NCBI RefSeq assembly: GCF_023091155.1
Contig: NZ_JAHWXK010000001.1
Coordinates: 2,170,001 to 2,234,000, forward strand
DNA: 64,000 nt
Source: Microbacterium sufflavum
Lineage (GTDB): Bacteria; Actinomycetota; Actinomycetes; Actinomycetales; Microbacteriaceae
Direction: 5' to 3'
Made by a program: the position numbers and the translations under genes. The notes beneath the pieces were generated by a model. It worked only from the letters and a program-made list of their open reading frames with translations, did no database searches and was not told where the DNA came from. Positions 25,067-33,926 of the stretch are shown here, one piece after another (positions within the stretch are counted from its first letter, which is position 1; each line of letters starts with the position of its first letter).

Positions 25067-25540
25067 TCAGCCGCGCAGCTCCCGGATCACGAGGGCCGTG
25101 CGCAGCGCAGCGTCGGCCGCCTCCGCGCCCTTGTCCTCCTTCGAGCCCTCGAGACCCGCGCGATCCAGGCCCTGCTTCTCGTCGTCGAGGGTCAGCAGGC
25201 CGAAGCCGACCGGCCGCCCTGCGTCGAGCGACACCCGGGTGAGACCGTCGGTGGCCGCGGCGGACACGTACTCGAAGTGGGGGGTGCCGCCGCGGATGAT
25301 CACGCCGAGCGCGACCACCGCATCGGCACCTCCGGCGAACGCGGCCTGCGCGGCCACCGCGAGCTCGAACGAGCCAGGCACCCGCACGAGCGTGTGCGAC
25401 GCCTGCGCCTCGTCGAGCACCCGCTGCGCGCCCGCGATCAGTCCGTTCGAGATGGTCTCGTGCCACGTGCCGGCGATCACGACGACGTGAAGTCCCCGCC
25501 CGTCGATGCTCCCGGCCTTCGGTGCTCCTGCGCCGCTCAT
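25067..25540 (-). CDS. ribH: 6,7-dimethyl-8-ribityllumazine synthase
   Basis: A 157-residue cytoplasmic enzyme that condenses 5-amino-6-ribitylaminouracil with 3,4-dihydroxy-2-butanone-4-phosphate to lumazine, the penultimate riboflavin step. Visible motifs are IAGTWHETI, VPGSFELAVAAQ, LGVIIRGGTPHFEYVS (substrate site with the catalytic His) and GLLTLDDEKQ. An 8-residue-long acidic/basic tail region GSKEDKGAEAA precedes the last helix. It is the last gene of ribD-ribE-ribBA-ribH; its ATG overlaps the ribBA stop (ATGA). Expression is controlled by the FMN riboswitch ahead of ribD. Confidence 0.97.
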   Translation of the reverse strand: MSGAGAPKAGSIDGRGLHVVVIAGTWHETISNGLIAGAQRVLDEAQASHTLVRVPGSFELAVAAQAAFAGGADAVVALGVIIRGGTPHFEYVSAAATDGLTRVSLDAGRPVGFGLLTLDDEKQGLDRAGLEGSKEDKGAEAADAALRTALVIRELRG

Positions 25541-26805
25541 TCCTCGTCCTTCCCGGCCGCGAGGGCCTGGGCGAGCTCTGCCTCGCCGATGATGTGACCC
25601 ATCCGGTCACGCTTGGTCTCCAGGTACTGGTGGTTGTTCGGGCCGACGCCCACGATCAGCGGCACCTGCTCCACCACGTCGAGCCCCAGCTCGCGCAGCT
25701 GGTTCACCTTGTCGGTGTTGTTGGTCAGCAGTCGCACCTTCGACACGCCGAGGTCGGCGAGGATGCCGGCCGCGGCGGCGTAGTCGCGCGCATCGGCGGG
25801 CAGCCCGAGCGCGAGGTTCGCATCGACCGTGTCCAGGCCGTCCTCTTGAAGGCTGTAGGCGCGGAGCTTGTTGATCAGCCCGATTCCGCGCCCCTCGTGC
25901 CCGCGCATGTAGACGACGACCCCGCCGTCCTGCTCGATCGCGTCGAGCGCGGCGTCGAGCTGGGGACCGCACTCGCACTTCAGCGACCCGAACGCCTCGC
26001 CCGTCAGGCACTCGGAGTGCACGCGCACGAGGGCGGTCTCGCTCAGCTCGCCCGACACGACCGCGATGTGGTCGGTTCCGGTCACGCGATCCTTGTAGGC
26101 GAGGAACCGGAACGAGCCGTGCTCGGTGGGCACGGTCGCGTCGGCGCGCAGGCTCACCCGGCGACCGCGGTGCGCGGCCGGCGTCGCCCCCGCGGGGTCG
26201 ATCTCGTTGAGGTGCGCGATGAGCTGCTCGATCGTGATCACGGGCACACCGTCACGCGCGCCCAGCTCGATCAGTCCCGGCAGCCGCATCATGCTGCCGT
26301 CCTCCGCCACGACCTCGGCGATCGCGCCGACCGGTCGCAGACCCGCGAGCTTCATCAGCTCGACGGCGGCCTCGGTGTGGCCGCTGCGCTCGCGCACGCC
26401 GCCGTCCACCGCGCGCAGCGGCAGCACGTGCCCGGGGCGGATGATGCTCGTCGCGGTCGAGTCGGGGTTCGCGAGCACGTTGAGGGTGCGGGCCCGGTCG
26501 CTCGCACTGATGCCGGTGGTCACGCCGTCGGCGGCGTCCACGCTCACCGTGTACGCGGTGGAGCGGGCGTCCTCGCTCGCCGCGACCATGGGCGGCAGGT
26601 TCAGCTGATCGGCCAGGTCGGCGGGCATGGGCGCGCACAGGAAGCCCGACGACCAGCGCACGGTCCACGCGACCCACTCGGGCGTCGCCAGCTCCGCCGA
26701 GAGCACCACGTCGCCCTCGTTCTCGCGGTTCTCGTCGTCGGCCACGAGGACCGGCCGTCCGGCGCGCAGCGCCTCCAGGGCCTCGGGGATGGATGACAGG
26801 CTCAT
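25537..26805 (-). CDS. ribBA: Bifunctional DHBP synthase / GTP cyclohydrolase II
   Basis: A 422-residue two-domain enzyme. Residues 1-200 are 3,4-dihydroxy-2-butanone-4-phosphate synthase, with the acidic DDENRENEGD loop (23-32) and SGHTEAAV. Residues ~210-422 are GTP cyclohydrolase II, with zinc Cys residues C266, C277 and C279 (CLTGEAFGSLKCEC), RGHEGRGIGL and the LLTNNTDKV stretch. It supplies both riboflavin precursors, from ribulose-5-phosphate and GTP. It overlaps ribE and ribH by ATGA junctions at 26802-26805 and 25537-25540. The GTG/ATG choice is clear: MSLSS at 26805. Confidence 0.97.
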   Translation of the reverse strand: MSLSSIPEALEALRAGRPVLVADDENRENEGDVVLSAELATPEWVAWTVRWSSGFLCAPMPADLADQLNLPPMVAASEDARSTAYTVSVDAADGVTTGISASDRARTLNVLANPDSTATSIIRPGHVLPLRAVDGGVRERSGHTEAAVELMKLAGLRPVGAIAEVVAEDGSMMRLPGLIELGARDGVPVITIEQLIAHLNEIDPAGATPAAHRGRRVSLRADATVPTEHGSFRFLAYKDRVTGTDHIAVVSGELSETALVRVHSECLTGEAFGSLKCECGPQLDAALDAIEQDGGVVVYMRGHEGRGIGLINKLRAYSLQEDGLDTVDANLALGLPADARDYAAAAGILADLGVSKVRLLTNNTDKVNQLRELGLDVVEQVPLIVGVGPNNHQYLETKRDRMGHIIGEAELAQALAAGKDEE

Positions 26806-27431
26806 CGCGAGCCCCCTTCCGGTGCGGCGCGGAACGCGAGCAGACGCTCGACGTGCCGCGCGAGGATGTCGGTCTCGAGGTTCACGCGGTCGCCGACCGC
26901 GCGGGTGCCGAGCGTGGTGGCGGCGAGCGTCTCCGGGATGAGCGACACCTCGAACCACGGCGCCGCCTCGTCGGGCGCGCTCACGGCGCTCACGGTCAGC
27001 GAGGTGCCGTCCACCGAGATGGAGCCCTTGTCGACCACGAGCGGCGCGAGATCGTGGGGCAGGCCGATCCGCAGCACGCTCCACTGCGCACCCGGCCGCA
27101 CCTCCCGCACCTCGCCGGTGCCGTCGACGTGGCCCTGGACGATGTGCCCGCCGAGCCGCGCGCCCACCGGCATCGCCTTCTCGATGTTCACGCGCGTGCC
27201 GACCACGGCCGATCCGATCGCGGCGACGTCGAGCGTCTGCTTCATCACGTCGGCGTCGAACGTGTCGGCGGTCGAGTCGACCACGGTCAGGCACACGCCC
27301 GACACCGCGATCGACTCGCCGTGCACGGCGTCGGCCGCGGCCCTCGGCGCGCGCACGGTGAGCCGCCAGCCGTCGCCGGACTCCGCGATCGCCGTGATCT
27401 CGCCGATCTCCTCGATGATTCCGGTGAACAT
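26802..27431 (-). CDS. ribE: Riboflavin synthase, alpha subunit
   Basis: A 209-residue enzyme dismutating two lumazines to riboflavin and the ribitylaminouracil substrate of RibH. It has two homologous lumazine-binding barrels: MFTGIIEEIG at the very N-terminus, GVCLTVV and GGHIVQGHVDGTG around residues 45-105, then the second copy with SISVDGTSLTV and VNLETDILARHVERLL. MFTGI is the near-universal start of the family and fixes the start at 27431. It overlaps the ribD stop by one base (TGATG). Homotrimer expected. Confidence 0.97.
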   Translation of the reverse strand: MFTGIIEEIGEITAIAESGDGWRLTVRAPRAAADAVHGESIAVSGVCLTVVDSTADTFDADVMKQTLDVAAIGSAVVGTRVNIEKAMPVGARLGGHIVQGHVDGTGEVREVRPGAQWSVLRIGLPHDLAPLVVDKGSISVDGTSLTVSAVSAPDEAAPWFEVSLIPETLAATTLGTRAVGDRVNLETDILARHVERLLAFRAAPEGGSR

Positions 27432-28474
27432 CACCAGGCACCTTCCTGCTCGGGGGCGTGGGGGTCTGTGAAGCGGGCGACGGCCAGGAGGTCGGCGCCG
27501 AGCGGCACCCACTCCTCGACGGTCAGCCGGCGCGCCTCGTCGATGCGGGAGACGCCGATGTCGGTGAGCGCGAGGCGGCCCCCGCCCAGCAGCACCGGTG
27601 CGACGTACGCGAGCACGCGATCCGCGAGTCCCGCCGCGACGAACGCGCTGGCCAGGGTCGGCCCGCCCTCCACGAACACGCTGTGGTGGCCGCGATCGTG
27701 CAGGTCGGCGAGCACCGCGGGCAGCTCGCGGGTGTCGTAGAAGAGGGGAGCGTGCGGGTGCCGGTGCACCGCCGCGTGTGCGGGCGTCGCGCGGGCGCCG
27801 ATCACGACCGGCACGGGCTGCCGCGGGTGGAGGGCGTCACCGTCGCGCGCGGTCAGAGCCGGGTCGTCGGCCAGCACGGTGCCGGTGCCCACGACGATCG
27901 CGTCGGCCTCGGCACGACGGCGGTGCACGTCGGCGCGCGCCTCGGGGCCGGTGATCCACTGACTGGAGCCGTCGTCCGCGGCGGCACGGCCGTCGAGGCT
28001 CTGCGCCCACTTGACCGTGACGTGCGGGCGGCCCAGGCGCTTCGCGGTGAGCCAGGAGGCGATCAGCGCCTCGGCCTCCGCGGCGCGCACGCCCGACTCC
28101 ACGTCGACCCCGGCGGCGCGGAGCCGCTCGGCCCCGCCGCCGGACACCTCGCCCGGATCGTCGAGGGCGTAGACCACGCGGGCGACCCCGGCCTCGATGA
28201 GAGCCACGGCGCAGGGACCCGTGCGGCCGGTGTGGTTGCACGGCTCGAGCGTCACGACCGCGGTCGCCCCGCGCGCGGCACCCGGCGAGAGCTTCGACAG
28301 CGCATCGACCTCGGCGTGCGCGGTGCCCGAGCCGCGGTGCCACCCCTCGGCCAGCACCTCACCGGCGGGGGAGAGCAGCACGGCGCCCACCTGCGGGTTG
28401 ACCCCGCGGGGGCCGCGGGCGGCGAGCTCGAGCGCACGGTCCATCGCACGCTGCTCGATCGCGGTCACTGCCAT
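27431..28474 (-). CDS. ribD: Bifunctional pyrimidine deaminase / reductase
   Basis: A 347-residue enzyme for the second and third steps after GTP cyclohydrolase II. The N-terminal deaminase has HAEVDAL (H53, catalytic E55) and the zinc Cys pair PCNHTGRTGPC (C79, C88). The reductase domain from ~150 has VKWAQSLDGR, GTVLADDPALT and VEGGPTLASAF (NADPH site). ATG at 28474 with GAGAGGA upstream is chosen over a longer frame, which would run toward the riboswitch. First gene of the rib operon. Confidence 0.96.
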   Translation of the reverse strand: MAVTAIEQRAMDRALELAARGPRGVNPQVGAVLLSPAGEVLAEGWHRGSGTAHAEVDALSKLSPGAARGATAVVTLEPCNHTGRTGPCAVALIEAGVARVVYALDDPGEVSGGGAERLRAAGVDVESGVRAAEAEALIASWLTAKRLGRPHVTVKWAQSLDGRAAADDGSSQWITGPEARADVHRRRAEADAIVVGTGTVLADDPALTARDGDALHPRQPVPVVIGARATPAHAAVHRHPHAPLFYDTRELPAVLADLHDRGHHSVFVEGGPTLASAFVAAGLADRVLAYVAPVLLGGGRLALTDIGVSRIDEARRLTVEEWVPLGADLLAVARFTDPHAPEQEGAW

Positions 28475-28524
28475 CCGTCGTCCTCTCTGCGGCCTCGGGG
28501 CTCTCGCAGGGGTGGCGGAACGGA

Positions 28525-28538
28525 CGCACACGCGTGCG
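28525..28538 (-). promoter_or_regulatory. Hairpin between riboswitch and ribD (expression-platform candidate)
   Basis: CGCAC (28525-28529) and GTGCG (28534-28538) form a 5-bp stem with a 4-base loop a few bases after the aptamer in the transcript. It may act as the switch's terminator or anti-element; the stem is short and there is no U-tract. Confidence 0.35.
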
Positions 28539-28541
28539 CCT

Positions 28542-28683
28542 CGTGCTGCCTCCCTTCCGGACTAGCGAGGTCACCCTCGCATCACCGTCGGTCCCGGAGT
28601 TCCACCGGATCGGCATCCCGATCACTCGAGACGCTCGCGGACTGTCACCGCCGGTTCGGATTCCCACCGACCCCGGAGCACGT
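28542..28683 (-). ncRNA. FMN riboswitch (RFN element)
   Basis: Read on the minus strand, the element shows the conserved blocks in order: CTCCGGGGTCGGTGGGAATC, CCGGCGGTGACAGTCCGCGAG, a variable arm, GATCCGGTGGAACTCCGG, ACCGACGGT, and AGTCCGGAAGGGAGGCAGCA (each quoted at or near 20 bases). CGTGCT at the 5' end pairs with AGCACG at the 3' end as the basal stem. It lies 67 bases before ribD, whose pathway makes FMN, so FMN binding should reduce rib expression. A TACACT -10 candidate is at 28694-28699 (minus). Confidence 0.95.
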
Positions 28684-28758
28684 TGCTGCTCTGAGTGTAC
28701 TCAACGCGGTCGGCGCGATTTCATTCCGCGGCATGGATCGGCGCGCTCGGCGCCGATC

Positions 28759-29622
28759 TCACTTCAGCAGGCGCGAGAGGCGGCGGTCGGCGAGCACCTT
28801 GCCGCCCGTCTGGCACGTGGGGCAGTACTCCAGCGACCGGTCGGCGAAGAACACGCTGCGCACGGTGTCTCCGCACACCGGGCACGCCTCGCCGCGGCGC
28901 GCGTGCACCTGCATGCCGCGGCGCTTGGCGTCTTTCAGGTCGGCGGGCGGCTTCCCGGAGGCCGCGGCCACCGCCTCGCGCAGCGTCTCCTGCATCGCCG
29001 CGAACAGCCGGTCGACCTCGGCGTCGTCGAGCGTCGCGGCGATCGCATAGGGCGACATGCGTGCGGCGTGCAGGATCTCGTCGGAGTAGGCGTTGCCGAT
29101 CCCCGCGATCACGCCCTGGTCGCGCAGCAGCCCCTTGATCTGCATGCGCCGCCCCTCCAGCAGGCCGGCGAAGTCCGCCCGCGTGAAGGCCGGGTCGAGC
29201 GGGTCGGGACCGAGGCGGGCGATGCCGGGCACCTCCTGCGGATCGCGCACGACGTACACCGCGAGCGACTTCTTCGTACCGGCCTCCGTCAGGTCGAACC
29301 CGCTGCCGTCGTCGAGCGCGACACGCAGGGCGATGGGCGTCTTCCCCGGCTTGATGAGCGTGGTCGGCAGGGTCTCGTACCAGCGCAGCCAGCCCGCCTT
29401 CGCCAGGTGGAACACGAGGTGCAGCTCCGCACCGCACGACAGCACGACGAACTTGCCCAGCCGCGCGGCCGCCGTGATCTCCGCGCCGTGGAGCGCCGTG
29501 ATGGGCGGGTCGTACGTCTTCAGCGCCGCGATGGCCGAGACCGACGCGCGGGTGATCGTGCGTCCGACCGCGCGCTCGCCGAGGAACGCGACGAGTCCTT
29601 CGACCTCCGGCATCTCGGGCAT
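28759..29622 (-). CDS. Fpg/Nei-family DNA glycosylase
   Basis: A 287-residue base-excision repair enzyme. Catalytic Pro2 and Glu3 follow the initiator Met (MPEMPEVEG), the H2TH region has GIGNAYSDEILHAAR, and the C-terminal zinc finger reads CPVC...CPTC, closing with TGGKVLADRRLSRLLK. The finger departs from the classical GRSTHFCP... Fpg ending, so it may be an actinobacterial Nei/Fpg-like variant acting on oxidised bases. The start at 29622 is preferred over 29613, because only it gives the PExPEVE pattern. CAGGAT lies 6 bases before the ATG, a possible leaderless -10. Confidence 0.9.
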   Translation of the reverse strand: MPEMPEVEGLVAFLGERAVGRTITRASVSAIAALKTYDPPITALHGAEITAAARLGKFVVLSCGAELHLVFHLAKAGWLRWYETLPTTLIKPGKTPIALRVALDDGSGFDLTEAGTKKSLAVYVVRDPQEVPGIARLGPDPLDPAFTRADFAGLLEGRRMQIKGLLRDQGVIAGIGNAYSDEILHAARMSPYAIAATLDDAEVDRLFAAMQETLREAVAAASGKPPADLKDAKRRGMQVHARRGEACPVCGDTVRSVFFADRSLEYCPTCQTGGKVLADRRLSRLLK

Positions 29623-29673
29623 GCAGCCATCCTGTCACCGGCCTCCGACGCTGTCACGCCTCGCCGGCAGCCG

Positions 29674-30237
29674 TCAGAGCACGGGCCACTCGACCGGGGT
29701 GCGGTCGTCGGTGGCGAGCAGCCCGGCGACCCAGCCGTCGTCGCGGCCGCGCTGACTCGTGAGGGCCTGGCGCTGCGTGCCCTCGAACCGGAAGCCGAGG
29801 GCGCGGGCGGCCCGTGCCGACGGCACGTTGCCCACCACGGCCTGCCAGCGGATGCGCGCGAGCCCGAGCTCGGCGAACCCCCAGTCCAGCACCGCGCGGG
29901 CCGCCTCGGTCAGATAGCCCCGGCCGCGGGCGTCCGCGACCATCCAGTAGCCCAGTTCGGCACTGCCACCCGCGGCGTGGCCCGCGATGTGGTGCAGGCC
30001 GATGACGCCCACGAGCACGCCGTCCGCGAAGATGCCCCACACGGTCTGGGAGCCGTCCGCCCACCAGTCGGCGACGAGCGCGACGAAGTCCTCCGCGTCC
30101 TGCCGGAAGTACGGGTTCGGGACGGTCGTCCAGCGGGGGATCTCCGGGTCCTGGCAGGCCGCGGTGATCGCGTCGACGTCCGCCTCCGTCGGGGCATGCA
30201 GGACGAGGCGGGCGGTGGTGAGGGTGACCGGAGGCAT
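29674..30237 (-). CDS. GNAT-family N-acetyltransferase (RimJ/RimL-like)
   Basis: A 187-residue acetyl-CoA-dependent acyltransferase. It has the RimJ/L-like start TTARLVLHAPTEAD, a beta-strand GVIGLHHI, AELGYWMVADARGRGYLTEA (acetyl-CoA loop GRGYLTEA) and RIRWQAVVGNVPSARAARALGF (the N-PSxR-A motif). The target may be a protein N-terminus, an amine or a small molecule. TAGGCT (minus, 30244-30249) is exactly 6 bases before the ATG, so the message is probably leaderless. Divergent from mfd. Confidence 0.88.
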   Translation of the reverse strand: MPPVTLTTARLVLHAPTEADVDAITAACQDPEIPRWTTVPNPYFRQDAEDFVALVADWWADGSQTVWGIFADGVLVGVIGLHHIAGHAAGGSAELGYWMVADARGRGYLTEAARAVLDWGFAELGLARIRWQAVVGNVPSARAARALGFRFEGTQRQALTSQRGRDDGWVAGLLATDDRTPVEWPVL

Positions 30238-30325
30238 CCCTCCAGCCTAGGACGGCCGAGCCGGTCGCCCGGTCGGCGAGGGGGACGTCGACCGCGGTGT
30301 CGGTGGGCGCGATTAGGCTTGTCCG

Positions 30326-33300
30326 GTGACTGTTCCGGGGATTCTGCGCGCCTTGGAAGAGGCGTCTCTGTTTCGTGACGCTCTCGCCTGGGCGCATACC
30401 GACGCCGACCTCGGACTGGTCGACGGCCTCGATGCGCCCACGCTCGCCGGGCTCCTCGCCAAGCGCGCCGCGGCCGGGCACCCCGCCGCGTTGCTCGCCG
30501 TGGTGCCGACCGGGCGCCGGGCCGAGACGCTCGCCGCGGCGATGTCGGCCTACGTGCCCGATGCCGAGGTGCTCACGTTCCCGGCGTGGGAGACCCTGCC
30601 GCACGAGCGGCTGAGCCCGAGCCCCGACACCGTCGGGCAGCGCCTGCAGACCCTGCGCCGCATCGCCGAGTGGTCGGGCGACCACCCCCTCGTGGTCGTC
30701 GCCTCCGTGCGCGCCGCGCTGCAGCCGATCGCCGGCAACCTGGGCGAGATCGCCCCGCTCGACCTCGCCGTCGGCAGCCGGGGGCACGAGCTCGACCACG
30801 TCGCGGAGCAGCTGGTCGAACGCGCATACTCCCGCGTGGACATGGTGTCGCGGCGCGGTGAGTTCGCCGTGCGCGGCGGCATCCTCGACGTGTTCCCTCC
30901 CACGTCGGAGCACCCCTACCGCGTGGAGTTCTTCGGCGACGAGATCGACCAGATCCGGGCGTTCTCCGTGGCCGATCAGCGCTCGCTCCCCGGCGACGTC
31001 CCCGCGGTCGACCTGCCGCCCAGCCGCGAGCTGCTGCTCACCGCCGACGTGCGCGACAGGGCGCGCGCGCTGATCGGCGGGTTCCCGGCCATCGCGGGCA
31101 TGCTCGAGAAGATGGCCGAGGGCATCCCGGTCGAGGGCATGGAGTCGCTGCTGCCCGCCGTGGCCGGTCCGCTGAAGTCGCTCGTGGAGTACCTGCCGCC
31201 CGGCAGCGCGACCGCGGTGGTCGACCCCGAGCGGGCGACCGCGCGGGCGATCACCCTCGGCGACACGAACCGCGAGTTCCTCGACGCCGCGTGGAGCGCG
31301 GCGACCTCCGGGGCCTCGGCTCCCATCGACCTCGGCGCGGGCGACTTCCTCACGGTCGCCGACCTGCGCGACGTGGTGCGCGACCGCGGCGGCGTGTGGT
31401 GGCGGCTCAGCCCGTTCGGCATCGGCGACGCCGACCCGGAGAGCGTCGAGGCGTCGGCGGTCATCCCGTCGTTCCACGGCAACGTCGACGGGGCGATCGC
31501 CTTCGTCGACGCGAAGGTCGCCGACGGGTGGCGCGTCGTGGTGATCGCGACGGGACACGGGCTCGTCGACCGCGCGCGCGACGTGCTGTCCGACCGGGGC
31601 ATCGCGGCCCGCGCGGTGGAGTCGCTGACCGAGGCCCCCGACCCCGGGGTCGCGACGCTCGTGACCGGTGCGGTCGAGGCGGGGTTCCAGGTGCCGGAGG
31701 CGAAGCTCGCCGTCCTCACCGACAACGAGTTCTACGGCCGCACGATCGGCGGCGACCAGCGCGTGGTGAAGAAGCTCGCCTCGCGCCGGAAGAACGTGGT
31801 CGACCCCCTCCAGCTCAAGCAGGGCGACTTCGTGGTGCACGCCACGCACGGCATCGGCCGCTTCGTGGAGATGACGCAGCGCGAGGTCTCGACGGGCGGC
31901 CGCCACGCCGCGAAGTCCGTGCGCGACTACCTCGTGCTGGAGTACGCCCCGTCCAAGCGCGGCTACCCGGGTGACAAGCTCTTCGTGCCCACCGACCAGC
32001 TCGACCTGCTCTCCAAGTACGTCGGCGGTGAGGCCCCGACGCTGTCGAAGATGGGCGGCAGTGACTGGGCGCAGGCCAAGGGCAAGGCCCGCAAGGCCGT
32101 GCGCGACATCGCGGTCGAGCTCGTGAAGCTCTACTCCGCGCGCATGAGCGCCAAGGGGCACGCGTTCGGTCCGGACACCCCGTGGCAGCGCGAGCTGGAA
32201 GAGGCGTTCCCGTTCGCCGAGACCCATGACCAGCTGCAGACCATCGACGAGATCAAGGCCGACATGGAGCGGCCCATCCCGATGGACCGGCTGCTGTCGG
32301 GCGACGTCGGCTTCGGCAAGACCGAGGTCGCGGTGCGCGCGGCGTTCAAGGCCATCCAGGACGGCAAGCAGGTCGCGATGCTCGTGCCGACGACGCTGCT
32401 GGTGAAGCAGCACCTGGAGACGTTCACGGAGCGCTTCGCCGGCTTCCCGGTGAAGGTGCGGCCGCTGTCGCGCTTCCAGACCGACAAGGAGGCGAAGCTG
32501 ACGCTGCAGGGCCTTCTCGACGGCACGGTCGACATGGTCATCGGCACGCACCGCATCCTCACCGATCAGGTGATGTTCAAGGACCTCGGCCTGATGATCA
32601 TCGACGAGGAGCAGCGCTTCGGCGTGGAGCACAAGGACGCGCTGAAGAAGATGAAGACCAACGTCGACATCCTCGCCATGAGTGCGACCCCGATCCCGCG
32701 CACCCTGGAGATGGCGGTCACCGGCATCCGGGAGATGTCCACGCTCGCGACGCCGCCGGAGGACCGGCACCCGATCCTCTCGTTCGTCGGGCCGCGCAGC
32801 GACAAGCAGATCGCCGCCGCCATCCGGCGCGAGATCCTGCGCGAGGGCCAGGTGTTCTTCGTGCACAACCGCGTGCAGTCCATCCAGCGGATCGCGGCCC
32901 AGCTCGCCGAGCTCGTGCCGGAGGCGCGCATCGCGGTCGCGCACGGGCAGATGGGGGAGCATGCGCTGGAGCAGGTGGTCGACGACTTCTGGGAGCGCAA
33001 GTTCGACGTGCTCGTCTCGACCACCATCATCGAGACCGGCCTCGACATCTCCAACGCCAACACGATCATCATCGACCGCGCCGACAAGTACGGCCTGAGC
33101 CAGCTGCACCAGCTCCGCGGACGCGTGGGCCGCGGACGCGAGCGCGCCTACGCGTATTTCCTCTACGACGACCTGAAGCCGCTGAGCGAGACCGCGGCCG
33201 ACCGCTTGCAGACCATCGCGGTCAACAACGACCTCGGCTCGGGCATGCAGGTGGCGCTGAAGGACCTGGAGCTGCGCGGGGCGGGCAACCTGCTCGGCGC

Positions 33301-33892
33301 GGAGCAGGCGGGGCACATCGCCGGCGTCGGCTTCGACCTGTACCTGCGCATGATCGGTGAGGCCGTCGCGACGTTCCGCGGCGAAGAGGTCGAGACGGGG
33401 CAGGAGCTGCGACTGGAGCTGCCGCTGGACGCGCGCATCCCCGAGGACTACATCGACAGTGAGCGCCTGCGCCTGGAGGCGTACCAGAAGCTGTCCGCCG
33501 CCTCGGCCGCGACCGCCAAGGACGATGCGATCGACCTCGTGCAGGAGGAGCTCATCGACCGCTACGGCACCCCGCCGGAAGAGGTCGCCGGGCTCTTCGC
33601 GATCGCGCGACTGCGCCGCAGGGCAGCCCGCGCCGGGCTCACCGATGTGGTGGCGATGGGGTCGAACCTCCGCATCGCGCCGGCGCGGCTGGAGGACTCC
33701 ATCAAGGTGCGGCTGCAGCGGCTCTACCCGAAGGCGAAGCTCGTGGCCGGGGGAGAGGCGCTGGTGGTGCCGATGCCCACCGTCGCCGCGGCCGTCGGCG
33801 TCGGTGTGGAGCCGCTGCCCGACGCGCAGCTGCTGGAGTGGGTCGGCCAGCTGTTCACCGCGATCTTCCCGGAACCCGCCACGACCCCGTAG
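30326..33892 (+). CDS. mfd: Transcription-repair coupling factor
   Basis: A 1188-residue SF2 translocase that removes stalled RNA polymerase and recruits UvrA. In order: UvrB-homologous N-terminal domains (FPAWETLPHERLSPSPDTVG near 95), a CarD-like RNA-polymerase-interaction domain near 505-600 (LKQGDFVVHATHGIGRF), the RecG-like motor with Walker A GDVGFGKTE (659-667) and DEEQ (760-763), the QLHQLRGRVGRG motif VI and a C-terminal TRCF domain. Full length for the family (~1150-1200). GTG at 30326 lies 6 bases after TAGGCT (30314-30319), a leaderless arrangement. An antisense open frame covers the same span and is a codon shadow. Confidence 0.97.
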   Translation: MTVPGILRALEEASLFRDALAWAHTDADLGLVDGLDAPTLAGLLAKRAAAGHPAALLAVVPTGRRAETLAAAMSAYVPDAEVLTFPAWETLPHERLSPSPDTVGQRLQTLRRIAEWSGDHPLVVVASVRAALQPIAGNLGEIAPLDLAVGSRGHELDHVAEQLVERAYSRVDMVSRRGEFAVRGGILDVFPPTSEHPYRVEFFGDEIDQIRAFSVADQRSLPGDVPAVDLPPSRELLLTADVRDRARALIGGFPAIAGMLEKMAEGIPVEGMESLLPAVAGPLKSLVEYLPPGSATAVVDPERATARAITLGDTNREFLDAAWSAATSGASAPIDLGAGDFLTVADLRDVVRDRGGVWWRLSPFGIGDADPESVEASAVIPSFHGNVDGAIAFVDAKVADGWRVVVIATGHGLVDRARDVLSDRGIAARAVESLTEAPDPGVATLVTGAVEAGFQVPEAKLAVLTDNEFYGRTIGGDQRVVKKLASRRKNVVDPLQLKQGDFVVHATHGIGRFVEMTQREVSTGGRHAAKSVRDYLVLEYAPSKRGYPGDKLFVPTDQLDLLSKYVGGEAPTLSKMGGSDWAQAKGKARKAVRDIAVELVKLYSARMSAKGHAFGPDTPWQRELEEAFPFAETHDQLQTIDEIKADMERPIPMDRLLSGDVGFGKTEVAVRAAFKAIQDGKQVAMLVPTTLLVKQHLETFTERFAGFPVKVRPLSRFQTDKEAKLTLQGLLDGTVDMVIGTHRILTDQVMFKDLGLMIIDEEQRFGVEHKDALKKMKTNVDILAMSATPIPRTLEMAVTGIREMSTLATPPEDRHPILSFVGPRSDKQIAAAIRREILREGQVFFVHNRVQSIQRIAAQLAELVPEARIAVAHGQMGEHALEQVVDDFWERKFDVLVSTTIIETGLDISNANTIIIDRADKYGLSQLHQLRGRVGRGRERAYAYFLYDDLKPLSETAADRLQTIAVNNDLGSGMQVALKDLELRGAGNLLGAEQAGHIAGVGFDLYLRMIGEAVATFRGEEVETGQELRLELPLDARIPEDYIDSERLRLEAYQKLSAASAATAKDDAIDLVQEELIDRYGTPPEEVAGLFAIARLRRRAARAGLTDVVAMGSNLRIAPARLEDSIKVRLQRLYPKAKLVAGGEALVVPMPTVAAAVGVGVEPLPDAQLLEWVGQLFTAIFPEPATTP

Positions 33893-33926
33893 CGGACGGC
33901 CGGGGCCCCGGGGCTAGTCTGGCCGC

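Noticed and set aside
29654..33316. A 1220-codon open frame antisense to mfd
   Set aside because: Mfd has all its domains on the plus strand, and the antisense product is Arg/His/Glu-rich with no recognisable domain: a codon-bias shadow of a GC-rich gene.
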